DNA of 64,000 nucleotides from Calditrichia bacterium. GTDB taxonomy: Bacteria; Calditrichota; Calditrichia; Calditrichales; J004. The stretch covers positions 248,001-312,000 of the forward strand of contig JACKAO010000007.1 of assembly GCA_020635035.1 (NCBI GenBank), given 5' to 3'. Shown one piece after another: positions 7,757-16,900 of this stretch (position 1 is the stretch's first letter; each line of letters starts with the position of its first letter). Under the pieces are notes generated by a model. The model saw only the letters and a program-made list of their open reading frames with translations. It was not told the DNA's origin and did not search any database. The translations under genes and the position numbers were made by a program.

Positions 7757-8356
7757 ATGAAATTCTTAATGTTTTTTACAAGTCTTATTTATCTTTCGGG
7801 CTCGTTGTTCGCCCAAGGATCGCTTTATACTGATTTAAAAGCGATGCAGGTTGGAGATGTTTTATCTGTAATTATTGTTGAAAATGCAAATGCCAGCAGA
7901 GAATCAAGCTCACAAAGCAAATCAAAAAGCCAGATGGATATGGAAGCATCCACATCCGGAAATGTCGCCGATTTTTTACCCTTGTTTGGCGGCTCAAGTT
8001 CAATGTCCACATCTTATGATGGTGGTGACGGCACACAGCAGAAAGATCAGTTAACCGGGCGTATAACGGTCCGGATTACTGAAAAAACCGAAACAGGCAT
8101 GTTCAAAATTAAAGGTGAACGCACACTAAATGTAAATGGTGAAGAAAACCTAATGGAGCTCGAAGGTTTCGTCCGCGCCCGTGATATATCCACGAACAAT
8201 TCTGTTTTCTCCTATAATATCGCGGATGCCCAGATAACATATAAAAAAGGCGGAATTACCAATGTTGTTAATGACGGCTTTTTCAGTAATATTTTTGTCA
8301 GGGTTATTGGACTGGCAATGGTTGCCGCTTCGCTGGGGTACTTAACTTTAAATTAG
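7757..8356 (+). CDS. flgH: Flagellar L-ring protein FlgH
   Basis: A 199-residue outer-membrane ring protein. It has a signal peptide (about residues 1-19, ending LFAQ), the conserved LYTDLKAMQVGDVLSVIIVE start of mature FlgH, a Ser-rich segment, and the GRITVRITEKTETGMFKIKGE and VRARDISTNNSVFSYNIADAQI strands that are diagnostic. Most described FlgH proteins are lipoproteins; this one has no cysteine at the signal cleavage region, so lipid anchoring is not expected. The presence of FlgH and FlgI together shows a diderm cell envelope. Confidence 0.93.
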   Translation: MKFLMFFTSLIYLSGSLFAQGSLYTDLKAMQVGDVLSVIIVENANASRESSSQSKSKSQMDMEASTSGNVADFLPLFGGSSSMSTSYDGGDGTQQKDQLTGRITVRITEKTETGMFKIKGERTLNVNGEENLMELEGFVRARDISTNNSVFSYNIADAQITYKKGGITNVVNDGFFSNIFVRVIGLAMVAASLGYLTLN

Positions 8357-8363
8357 GTGTGAA

Positions 8364-9500
8364 ATGAAAAGATTCAGAAAGTTTTCTCTTATTACAATTT
8401 TACTTCTTGTAGCCTTTGTATCTGTAAATGGACAGGTTCGCATCAAAGATGTTGTTTCTGTGGAAAATGGGCAGAATACAGCACTGGTAGGATATGGGCT
8501 TGTTGTTGGTTTAGGCGGAACGGGTGATCGCCCTACGGGTAACCGCGGCGCTGTGTTTACAATCCAGACGATTAGCAATATGCTGGAACGTTTCGGTATA
8601 ACTGTTCCAAAAGAGCAGTTACGGACGCGAAATGTGGCTGCAGTTATGGTTACCGCTACCGTTCAGCCCTTCAGCATGGTCGGTTCACAGTTTGATGTTG
8701 TTGTTTCATCGCTTGGGGATGCCAGCAGCCTGGAAGGTGGTGTATTACTGCCAACGCCGCTGATGGATCCGTCCGGTATGAATTATGCAATGTCCCAGGG
8801 TCCGCTCTCTATTGGCGGCTATAATGTAGAGACCCGGTCTGGTGAACAGTTGCGCAAGAATCATTCGCTGGTTGGCAGAGTACCTAATGGCGGATCATTG
8901 ACAGCATTGCCAGAAAAGCAAAATTTTGACTATACCAAACCGATGCGCCTTTTTCTTATTGAACCGGATTTTATCACATCGAACCGGATTGCCCAGGCGA
9001 TAAATCAATCGATGGAAAACTCTGAAGAAAGCGCAAAAGCTGTTAGTCCGGGAATTGTGGAAATAACCTTTCCTGCAACAGTTCAATCGCAATATGAAAT
9101 GATTCAGTATGTGGCATCTATCGAAACCCTTGCTGTACTTACAGATGTTGAAGCCAGAGTTGTAATCAATGAACGCACCGGGACAATCGTTGCAGGGGGT
9201 AAGGTAACCATTGGAGAAGTAATGATTTCACATGGGAATTTAACGATCCATACACGCAGCGCACCGGTCATTTCACAGCCACAGGCTTTCAGCCGAACAG
9301 GAGAAACTGTCGTGGCGCAGGTTACCAATACAGTTGCTGATGAAGAAGATGCCAGGACAGCTGTTATTAGAGAAACAACAACTGTAAGCGATCTTGCTTT
9401 AGCTCTGAATACAATTGGTCTGAAACCACGTGATATAATTGCTGTTTTCCAGGCTGTTAAAGAAGCCGGTGCTCTTAGAGCCCGTTTAATCATCAACTAG
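8364..9500 (+). CDS. flgI: Flagellar P-ring protein FlgI
   Basis: A 378-residue periplasmic protein with a signal peptide (about 1-23, ending VNGQ). The mature start RIKDVVSVENGQNTALVGYGLVVGLGGTGD is the hallmark of FlgI, and the C-terminus VSDLALALNTIGLKPRDIIAVFQAVKEAGAL is equally typical. It polymerises around the rod in the peptidoglycan layer with help from FlgA. Seven bases separate it from flgH and six from flgJ. Length and both ends are as expected for the family. Confidence 0.96.
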   Translation: MKRFRKFSLITILLLVAFVSVNGQVRIKDVVSVENGQNTALVGYGLVVGLGGTGDRPTGNRGAVFTIQTISNMLERFGITVPKEQLRTRNVAAVMVTATVQPFSMVGSQFDVVVSSLGDASSLEGGVLLPTPLMDPSGMNYAMSQGPLSIGGYNVETRSGEQLRKNHSLVGRVPNGGSLTALPEKQNFDYTKPMRLFLIEPDFITSNRIAQAINQSMENSEESAKAVSPGIVEITFPATVQSQYEMIQYVASIETLAVLTDVEARVVINERTGTIVAGGKVTIGEVMISHGNLTIHTRSAPVISQPQAFSRTGETVVAQVTNTVADEEDARTAVIRETTTVSDLALALNTIGLKPRDIIAVFQAVKEAGALRARLIIN

Positions 9501-9506
9501 GTAAAC

Positions 9507-9896
9507 ATGATGAAAATCACAGATATAAAAATTAATGCCCCGATTATCCAAAAGGAGCATACAGAAAAAGCCGCAACCGCCGACTTAACAGATAAGGAAG
9601 AAAAAAAACTGCGGGATGCAAGCAAAAAACTGGAAGGTCAATTTTTAACTTTTATGCTGAAAGCCATGGAAAACACAGTCCCTAAAGATGAAAAAGAAAA
9701 TTCTCAAAGTATGGCAACAATGATGTTCAGCTCCGTGCTGGGAGAAAATATTGCGGAGAGCGGCGGGATTGGCCTGGCGGATTTCATTTATCAATCGCTC
9801 AAAGCGAACGGTTCAGATGCTTTAAAAAATATGCCTGAAAACAGTGCATATAATACAATATCAAACATTAAATTAACGGATTTTAACCATGAATAG
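9507..9896 (+). CDS. flgJ: FlgJ-like rod-binding protein, no muramidase domain
   Basis: A 129-residue protein containing only the FlgJ N-terminal rod-binding domain: LRDASKKLEGQFLTFMLKAMENT and then MMFSSVLGENIAESGGIGLADFIYQSL (about residues 34-109). Enteric FlgJ has a second domain that digests peptidoglycan; it is absent here, as in many bacteria. The protein caps rod assembly and binds FlgF/FlgG-type rod subunits. The last 8 bases overlap the flgN start. The short tail (about residues 110-129) is not recognisable; I considered a fused FlgM remnant but see no FlgM motif. Confidence 0.85.
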   Translation: MMKITDIKINAPIIQKEHTEKAATADLTDKEEKKLRDASKKLEGQFLTFMLKAMENTVPKDEKENSQSMATMMFSSVLGENIAESGGIGLADFIYQSLKANGSDALKNMPENSAYNTISNIKLTDFNHE

Positions 9897-10398
9897 TCCT
9901 TCCGAAACAAAAAGACAAACCCAGCTTGATGAAGTTTTCCGCAATTTAGTTGAAGAAGTAAGTGTATACGAAAGTCTTGCTGAAAGTGCTCTGAATAAAC
10001 AAAAAGCTATTATTAAGAATGATGTTCCGGCATTGAAGCGCTATAGTGATATGGAGCAGACCTTTGTGAAGAAGGGTAACAGTCTTACAGATAATCGTTT
10101 AAGGTTGATCCATACTTCCCCGCATGATAAAAAAAATAATTCTTTGTCGGTATTTATTAGTAAAAACGGATTATTTGCAGACAGGGAATGGAGTAATCTT
10201 GAGAATAGGTTAAACACTGCTTTAAATACTGTTAAGAGATTGAATATTGAAAATGCCATGTTGTTAAAAACATCTCTTGGATTCACACAAAACATGATAA
10301 AAATGTTTTATCCTAAAGATAAAAAAATGACCAGTACATACACCCGTGAAGGCAAAACCAGGATGGCTCCAAATAATGTCCTGGATTACGGGGTTTGA
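9889..10398 (+). CDS. flgN: FlgN-like chaperone for hook-associated proteins
   Basis: A 169-residue, mostly helical protein beginning 8 bases inside flgJ and ending 40 bases before flgK. FlgN is the cytoplasmic chaperone that delivers FlgK and FlgL to the export gate, and it is classically encoded beside them. The helical pattern (LVEEVSVYESLAESALNKQKAII, then later NTALNTVKRLNIENAMLLKTSLGFTQNMIKMF) matches FlgN architecture, which is poorly conserved in sequence. The call therefore relies heavily on position and size. Confidence 0.75.
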   Translation: MNSPSETKRQTQLDEVFRNLVEEVSVYESLAESALNKQKAIIKNDVPALKRYSDMEQTFVKKGNSLTDNRLRLIHTSPHDKKNNSLSVFISKNGLFADREWSNLENRLNTALNTVKRLNIENAMLLKTSLGFTQNMIKMFYPKDKKMTSTYTREGKTRMAPNNVLDYGV

Positions 10399-10438
10399 AA
10401 ATGTGTTTAAAAACTAAAAAAATATCATAGAGGCAGGG

Positions 10439-11794
10439 ATGTCGATATCATCATTGTTTGAAATAGGCCGTCGGTCTTTAGCCGGTTATCAAAGCGCTAT
10501 TGATACAACTACCGGTAACATTGCCAATGCAAATAACGAAGGCTATACGCGTCGTCGGGTTGATTTAAATAATCTGAATACCAGCACCAGTGGCTTCAGT
10601 TCGTTTGGTAATGCTAACGCGAGTGATCTTGAACGGATGCGTCAAAAGTTTGCCGAATATTCCATCTGGCGAGAAAATCATAATCTTGGTAAATATGAAA
10701 AATCAGAATCTTTGTTGAAGCAGATTGAGTCAGTACTTGGAACGGAAGGAGATGGTTCTATTCAGAATGTATTGAATGACTTCTGGAATTCCTGGAATGA
10801 TCTTGCAAACGATCCGGAAAGTGATTCTGTAAGAGCATTGGTTAAAAATAAAGGCCAGTTACTGGCGAATACTTTCAATGACGCACATGCAAGAATGGTG
10901 ACTATGCAGCGGCAAATGACACCGGAAATAAGCGAAACAGTGAACACAATCAACCGGATCAGCAACCAGTTGCTGGAAATTAATCAGCAACTGCGTGTTA
11001 ATAATTCGCCCGATTTAATGGATCAGCGTGATCAGCTGATTAACGATTTATCCAAAATGATAAATATTGATGTAAAAGAAAAAGACAACGGTGAAGTAAG
11101 TATCCTTTTTGGCGGACATATTCTGATATCCGAAAATAAATCCAGTCCGTTGCAGGCAAAATTTGATGCCAGTGATAATTTACACAGTGTTTCTCTTACC
11201 TTCAAAGACAGTAATTATGAGCCGGAAATACAAGGTGGTAGTTTAGCCGCATTAATGGATGTTTATAATAACAACATCCCGAATTATTTAAATCAGCTTG
11301 ATACATTAGCAGTGAATATCGCCCGCGAAGTTAACTCGGTGCATTCATCCGGTTATAATATTGACGGAACAACCGGGATTAATTTCTTCTCAACAAATGT
11401 ATCCGGTGCGTCAAGTTTTAGAATGAACAGCGCGATCGTCAATGATCCGGGGCTTATTGCATCTAGAGCAGCATCGGAAGGTGTGGGCTCAAATTCCATT
11501 GCAGAAAGAATTTTTGATTTGCAGTATAATACAATTGTTGCCAATGAGACTCCTAATGACTTTTATACATCACTTGTAACAGAAATTGGTACGGATATAA
11601 GTGATGCCAGTTTTTTAAAAAGCAGCCAGGAAATGATTACACAACAGTTAATGAATCAACGTGATGAAGTGACCGGCGTTTCACTGGATGAAGAAATGAC
11701 CAAGTTAATTCAGTACGAACAAGCTTATCAGGCAGCCGCAAAGATTATCACAACGGTTGACCAGATGATGGAAACGGTTCTGAGTTTAAAATAA
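10439..11794 (+). CDS. flgK: Hook-filament junction protein FlgK (HAP1)
   Basis: A 451-residue axial protein. It starts with SLFEIGRRSLAGYQSAIDTTTGNIANANNEGYTRRRVDL, the FlgK version of the axial motif, and ends with the SLDEEMTKLIQYEQAYQAAAKIITTVDQMMETVLSL helix, also diagnostic. It forms the first junction zone between hook and filament. Family members range from about 450 to 600 residues, so this is a short version with a small central surface domain. The preceding 40 bp contain an SD-like GAGGCAGGG (10431-10439 region) just before the ATG. Confidence 0.95.
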   Translation: MSISSLFEIGRRSLAGYQSAIDTTTGNIANANNEGYTRRRVDLNNLNTSTSGFSSFGNANASDLERMRQKFAEYSIWRENHNLGKYEKSESLLKQIESVLGTEGDGSIQNVLNDFWNSWNDLANDPESDSVRALVKNKGQLLANTFNDAHARMVTMQRQMTPEISETVNTINRISNQLLEINQQLRVNNSPDLMDQRDQLINDLSKMINIDVKEKDNGEVSILFGGHILISENKSSPLQAKFDASDNLHSVSLTFKDSNYEPEIQGGSLAALMDVYNNNIPNYLNQLDTLAVNIAREVNSVHSSGYNIDGTTGINFFSTNVSGASSFRMNSAIVNDPGLIASRAASEGVGSNSIAERIFDLQYNTIVANETPNDFYTSLVTEIGTDISDASFLKSSQEMITQQLMNQRDEVTGVSLDEEMTKLIQYEQAYQAAAKIITTVDQMMETVLSLK

Positions 11795-11829
11795 AAAGAT
11801 TTCATGGAAGAAATTTTTAGGAAAATGAC

Positions 11830-12711
11830 ATGCGTGTAACACAATCAATGATTACCAGGAATGCTCTGTTAAGGGTAAACCAAAATCGTGATAAAATGAA
11901 CCAGGTTCAGGAAAATATCAGTTCAGGGCGGAAAGTATCGCGTCCTTCAGATGATCCGACTGCATTTTCACGTATAAAACGTTTTGAAGCGAATCTTGAA
12001 CAAAATGATCAGTACCTTGAAAAAATACAATATGCAGATAGCTGGATCACAAATTCCATTTCGCTGCTGGAGCAGTTAAGTGATCTTGTGATGGAAGCGA
12101 AAGATCTGGCAAACAAAGGAGCTGATGACCAGTACGGTGCCGAAGGAAGGATTACAATTGCACACAAACTCGATGGAATCCTTCAGGAGTCACTTTCCAT
12201 CTCGAACTCGCAGTATCTTGGTAAAAGTGTTTTTGCCGGTACAGATACAAAGACATCCAACCCCTTTTTGTATGGCAGCGGTGTAGTCTCATATATTGGC
12301 AATAATGAAACAATGTCGCGTTCTTATTCCGAAGGCATAAGTTTAGATATTAATGTTAGCGGTCAGCAACTTATGGATACGGGATTATTTGAATCATTAA
12401 CTAATTTGCTTGATGGATTAAATAATAATGACTCAACTGTCATTGGCACTGAGCTCGGGAATCTGCAAACAGCATCTGATAAAGTTCTGGCACTTACCAC
12501 AGAACTGGGTGCCAGACAAAAAACGGCAGCGCTTATACAAACACGATTGGAACAGTCATCAATTGATTTAAATACTTTTTTGGGTGAAGTACGCGATGCA
12601 AATCTGGATGAAGAAATTGTTCGTTATAAAACAGAAGAACTTGCTTATCAGGCAGCTTTGCAGGCAACATCCAACTCGCTTAAACTGAATATAATGCAAT
12701 ACCTGGCATAA
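11830..12711 (+). CDS. flgL: Hook-filament junction protein FlgL (HAP3)
   Basis: A 293-residue flagellin-like protein. The N-terminus MRVTQSMITRNALLRVNQNRD and the SSGRKVSRPSDDPTAFSRI motif are typical FlgL; the C-terminus (LAYQAALQATSNSLKLNIMQYL) is the matching D0 helix. FlgL bridges FlgK and the flagellin filament. It is not flagellin itself: it is short and follows flgK, and the VFAGTDTKTSNPF motif (residues about 134-147) is a FlgL hallmark. The usual downstream genes fliW and csrA are missing here and are replaced by a sugar-modification cluster. Confidence 0.93.
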   Translation: MRVTQSMITRNALLRVNQNRDKMNQVQENISSGRKVSRPSDDPTAFSRIKRFEANLEQNDQYLEKIQYADSWITNSISLLEQLSDLVMEAKDLANKGADDQYGAEGRITIAHKLDGILQESLSISNSQYLGKSVFAGTDTKTSNPFLYGSGVVSYIGNNETMSRSYSEGISLDINVSGQQLMDTGLFESLTNLLDGLNNNDSTVIGTELGNLQTASDKVLALTTELGARQKTAALIQTRLEQSSIDLNTFLGEVRDANLDEEIVRYKTEELAYQAALQATSNSLKLNIMQYLA

Positions 12712-12751
12712 TTATAAAAGTGTAAAAAGCCAGAATAAAAAGATGTAGAAC

Positions 12752-13762
12752 ATGTATGGAATAAATGAGATCGGTGGGTATTTTGAACTTGAATTACAGG
12801 CAGGGCAGGAATACCATACACAGGCAATGCGCTTTAACTCAGGAAGAAATGCGCTTTGTTTTTACCTGATCAAAAATAAAATCAGGGATCTGTTTGTACC
12901 CTATTTTATTCCGGAAAGCCTCCTGGAAAATCTTAAGAAAATTAAAACAGATTTCCATTTTTATAATATCGATGAAAATTTCAGGCCATTACTTAAAGCC
13001 AGCAATGTAAAATCTGCACACGTACTTTACGTCAATTATTTCGGTATCTGCGAAAACCATATAAAAGAAGCGGTTGAAAGGTATAGCAATGTTGTCGCCG
13101 ATTATTCACAGGCATTCTTTTCCAATCCCGAACCGGGAATTCCTACTTTTTATTCTCCCAGAAAATTTTTTGGCGTTGCTGATGGCGGATATTTGTATGC
13201 TCCCGGTTTAGACAATTCAACTTTAACCCGGGATAAATCAGCACAACGCTATATTTCCCGTCTGGTGCGACTGGATTCAGGTTATGAATCTGGAAATTTC
13301 ATTTATCACAATACAGAAGAGCTGATTGGCCGTGAAAAGATCCGCCAGATGTCGGCGCTTACTCAAAAGATTTTATCTTCGTTCCGGTATGACCAGGTCT
13401 GGGAAAAGCGGGAGAATAATTTCCGTTATATACATAACAAGCTGGCAGCGTATAATCTGCTGCAAATTGATTTACATAACATCCACGGTCCTATGGTTTA
13501 TCCATTCCTTTCAGAAAATGAAAATATCGTAAATGTCCTTTATGATAAAAAGATTTTTGCCACACAATTCTGGCCCGAAGTATTGCGCAGGACAAAAGAA
13601 GGATCATTTGAATACCGGTTATCTTCTTCCCTGGCAGGCTTGCCAATCGATCAGCGCTACGGATTCCGTGAGATGGATGTGATTGTTGATGCTGTTAAAC
13701 AGGTTGCGGATAAACCCCGTACTCTTGTCCAGGTTAGCAATCTGGATGAGTCTGAAAACTGA
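12752..13762 (+). CDS. PLP-dependent aminotransferase-like protein (DegT/DnrJ/StrS type)
   Basis: A 336-residue cytoplasmic protein with the layout of sugar aminotransferases: an N-terminal substrate/PLP lobe (RFNSGRNALCFYL in the place of the G-T-x-A-L element), VLYVNYFGIC and VVADYSQAF (the Asp and Gln that contact the PLP ring in this family), and SPRKFFGVADGGYLY, where Lys138 is the candidate Schiff-base lysine. Such enzymes make amino-sugar nucleotides for surface or flagellin glycans. It is smaller and more divergent than typical family members (about 370-400), so activity is not certain. It lies 40 bases after flgL and 228 bases before the giant glycosyltransferase gene, linking the flagellar operon to the glycan region. 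Confidence 0.7.
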   Translation: MYGINEIGGYFELELQAGQEYHTQAMRFNSGRNALCFYLIKNKIRDLFVPYFIPESLLENLKKIKTDFHFYNIDENFRPLLKASNVKSAHVLYVNYFGICENHIKEAVERYSNVVADYSQAFFSNPEPGIPTFYSPRKFFGVADGGYLYAPGLDNSTLTRDKSAQRYISRLVRLDSGYESGNFIYHNTEELIGREKIRQMSALTQKILSSFRYDQVWEKRENNFRYIHNKLAAYNLLQIDLHNIHGPMVYPFLSENENIVNVLYDKKIFATQFWPEVLRRTKEGSFEYRLSSSLAGLPIDQRYGFREMDVIVDAVKQVADKPRTLVQVSNLDESEN

Positions 13763-13896
13763 GCTGATTCTACAGGCAATATTTTCCCTACGTCAGAAAC
13801 TCTTTCCCTTTAATTAACGAAATTTTCATCTCAGCTAAATTAAAGAGTACCTTTAATATATTGTTTTTATGTGGTTTAGATGTCATTTTTTGTACG

Positions 13897-13912
13897 TGGC
13901 ATAATTCTTGTA
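13897..13912 (+). promoter_or_regulatory. Candidate sigma-54 promoter of the glycosyltransferase cluster
   Basis: TGGCAT at 13897-13902, five bases, TTGTA at 13908-13912. Spacing is identical to the flg-operon sigma-54 site; the -24 box differs at one base and the -12 box has T in place of C (TTGT for TTGC). It is 79 bases upstream of the ATG of the giant gene, within a gap of 228 bp that otherwise holds no gene. If real, it would place the glycan cluster in the same RpoN regulon as the rod and hook genes. Confidence 0.45.
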
Positions 13913-13990
13913 AATCAAGGTTTGGCAAATAGTATCTGAGATGATTGGTCATTACTAATACTAAGAATACAAATCCTTAAAGGCAGAACA

Positions 13991-16900
13991 ATGACAAAAA
14001 CAAAAAATATAATAATTTCCGGAACTAATTTCTGGAACCCTGGTGATGATTTTGTTCGTGATGGGATAATCACAATTCTAAATGAAATGTTTCAGGGATA
14101 TATTTTAAACTTCCATTTTTACAATTTTAACGCAGACTTTTTTCCGTATACGAAATTTTCAGGAATAAGCAACACAGTTCAGGCAGGTGACCTGGATCTG
14201 TATAAAAACCATATCGACTATATTGTTATCGCGGGATTATCTGCCGGTGTAGAAATTAAGGATTTGTACAATTGGATTATTAAAAATGATCTGCAGGACC
14301 GGGTTTTTATGATCGGAGCGGGGTATGAAAATGATTATGTTGATAAATATATTTCTCAGGAGCCAGAAGCAACAATTTTCAGAAACGCAAAAGTAATAAC
14401 AGGACGTACTTTTAAACGGCCTAAATTTATTGATCAAAATAATCTTCAATACAATTACATAAATTGTCCTGCAATTTTATCGGTACCTGAAGTTAAGAGC
14501 ATTCCGGCAAATAAAAAGATTGAAAAAATAGGGTTTTCTATTCAGTTGCCAAAAGGAATTGGTATTCTGAATCAGTTATGCAGCCCAGAAAACTATAATC
14601 TTACTTTGAGTATTTTGCAGAGTCTGATGAAAAACTACCAGGTTGAAGTGGTTGCACATCATAAAACTGAATATTTCTATTTTCTTGAGATGTTTAAAAA
14701 TGTAAATATACCGGTGATATACTCTTCATATTACCAGGATCTACATAAAATATACCCGCGTTATGACCTAGTTATTACTACCAGATTACATTCCAGTTTA
14801 TTTGCAAATGGTTTTGGAATTCCAGGAATTATTATTAATGATACGGATCGACACACACACTGTCTTCAGGGGTTTCCGCATTCCGTGTGGGTTAATTCCA
14901 TGGAAAAATTTGAAAAAGAATTCAGCCGCATTTTAAATAAAGATCTTCAGAAAATAAGCAATGAAGCACACAATTTTAAGACAAATCTAAAAAACAAATA
15001 TATTGATATTTTATCAGTACCCTTTGGTGTTAAAAAGATTCAACACAGCCAACACCGGCAGCCAGGTAAATTAAATCTTGGCTGCGGTTTTGATTACAGA
15101 GAAGGGTATATCAATGTTGATGGCAATGCTAAACTTCCAAAAGTGGATCTTGTTCTGGATATAAAGCCAGGTGCGTTAAAAAAGGTTTTTAGTGAAAACT
15201 CATTAACTGAGATTGTTGCTAAAGATTTTGTTGAACATCATTTTCATTGGGAAGCACGCGAACTTCTTGAAGAATTTCATACTATACTTGATGTCAACGG
15301 TAAAATAAATATAACTCTGCCAAATATTGAGATGATTCTCCAGGATACTGAAAAGCCAATCCATGAAAAGTTATTATGGTTGTACGGCGGTCAGGATATT
15401 GGCACTCCAACTGATAGCGATGAACAAAAAGCCATGCGCCGAAAATACTCAACCTACTATTGTCATAAATTTGGATGGACTAAAGACACTATTAAAAAAG
15501 AACTAACTTCCATAGGCTATACAGATATTGTTATTTCTGATCAGGGCTGGAATATGAATGTGGTGGCTGCAAAAGCCACAACAAGTTCGGCAGATGTTTC
15601 GGGCAAAGAAAAGAATACATCAGAAATTGAATTTTTTAATTCTGAAAAGAAGGAGCAACTTCTCGTAATTGATAATGTAGCCGAGGGAATGACCGTTTTT
15701 GATGTCGGTGCAAATATCGGGAAATATACAAAACTATTCAGTCATATAGTCGGCACTAAGGGCAAAGTTTATGCATTTGAACCTTCAGCATTTGCATATA
15801 AAAAACTATCTGAACTTCATGATACACAAAATTTATCTAATACTGAAATCATTAACAAAGCTGTCTATTCTGAAAATACATCGATCACTCTAAATGAATT
15901 TCCGGAAGAGTTTTGCTCATGGAACAGCATTGGTAAACCTGTAATGAAAAAACCACAAACCACTGATGAATATGTACCGATTGAAAATTCTGTGGAAGTT
16001 GAAGCCATAACATTAGACAGTTTTTGTAAAGACAAAGATATTACATCGATTGATTATCTTAAACTCGATGTCGAAGGCGCTGAAATACATGCTCTTAAGG
16101 GTGCCGGGAATTTATTAAGAAATAAAGCAATAAAATACCTGCAATTTGAGGTATCCAAACAAATGCTTGAAGGTATGAATACAACAGCTAAAGCTGTTTT
16201 TGATTTCCTAGATAAATATGGTTATACATGCTATAAAATCACTGAAGATGGTGAGATTGGCGGCAAGGTGTCTGATTCGGATGAGTTTTACGAAAATTAC
16301 ATCGCCATTCCTTTTAAAAAACAGGTTAAAGATCTGCCTGTACATTTCTTTACGATCGTACTTAATGGTCAACCCTTTATAGAAAATCAGATTCAGATCA
16401 TGCAGGAACTGCCGTTTAAGTGGCATTGGCATATCATGGAAGGTGTGGCTGAACTGAAGCATGATACATCATGGTCTTTATCTAATGGTGCTAAAATAAC
16501 TGAAAGAATGCATCAAAACGGGTTAAGTACGGATGGAACAAGCGCTTTTCTTGATAAAATTGCAAAAGATTATGCGGACCAGGTAACTGTTTATCGTAAA
16601 GATAAAGGCAGCTTCTGGGATGGAAAACTGGAAATGGTGAATGCACCATTGTCAAATATTAAAGAAGAGTCTTTATTATGGCAGTTAGATGTAGATGAGT
16701 TCTGGTATCCATGGCAGATCAGTAGAGTTAGAGAAATGTTTGCAGATCAGCCGGATAAAAACGCTGCATATTTCTTCTGCCATTTTTTTGTCGGCGAAAA
16801 TTTGATAACTGGTACCAAAAATACCTATGGCAACAATACTGGGTATGAATGGCTCAGGGTATGGCGTTTTCATCCAGGCAATTATTTTTCTTCCCATGAA

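Noticed and set aside
9104..9496. Long open frame on the minus strand inside flgI
   Set aside because: It is fully antisense to a highly conserved gene, has no ribosome-binding site and no recognisable domain; it arises from the codon pattern of flgI.
9840..9896. A FlgM (anti-sigma-28) remnant in the tail of flgJ
   Set aside because: The tail has no FlgM core motif; only the usual gene order suggested it.
11830..12711. This gene as flagellin
   Set aside because: Length, position after flgK and internal motifs identify it as FlgL; no flagellin gene is in the window.
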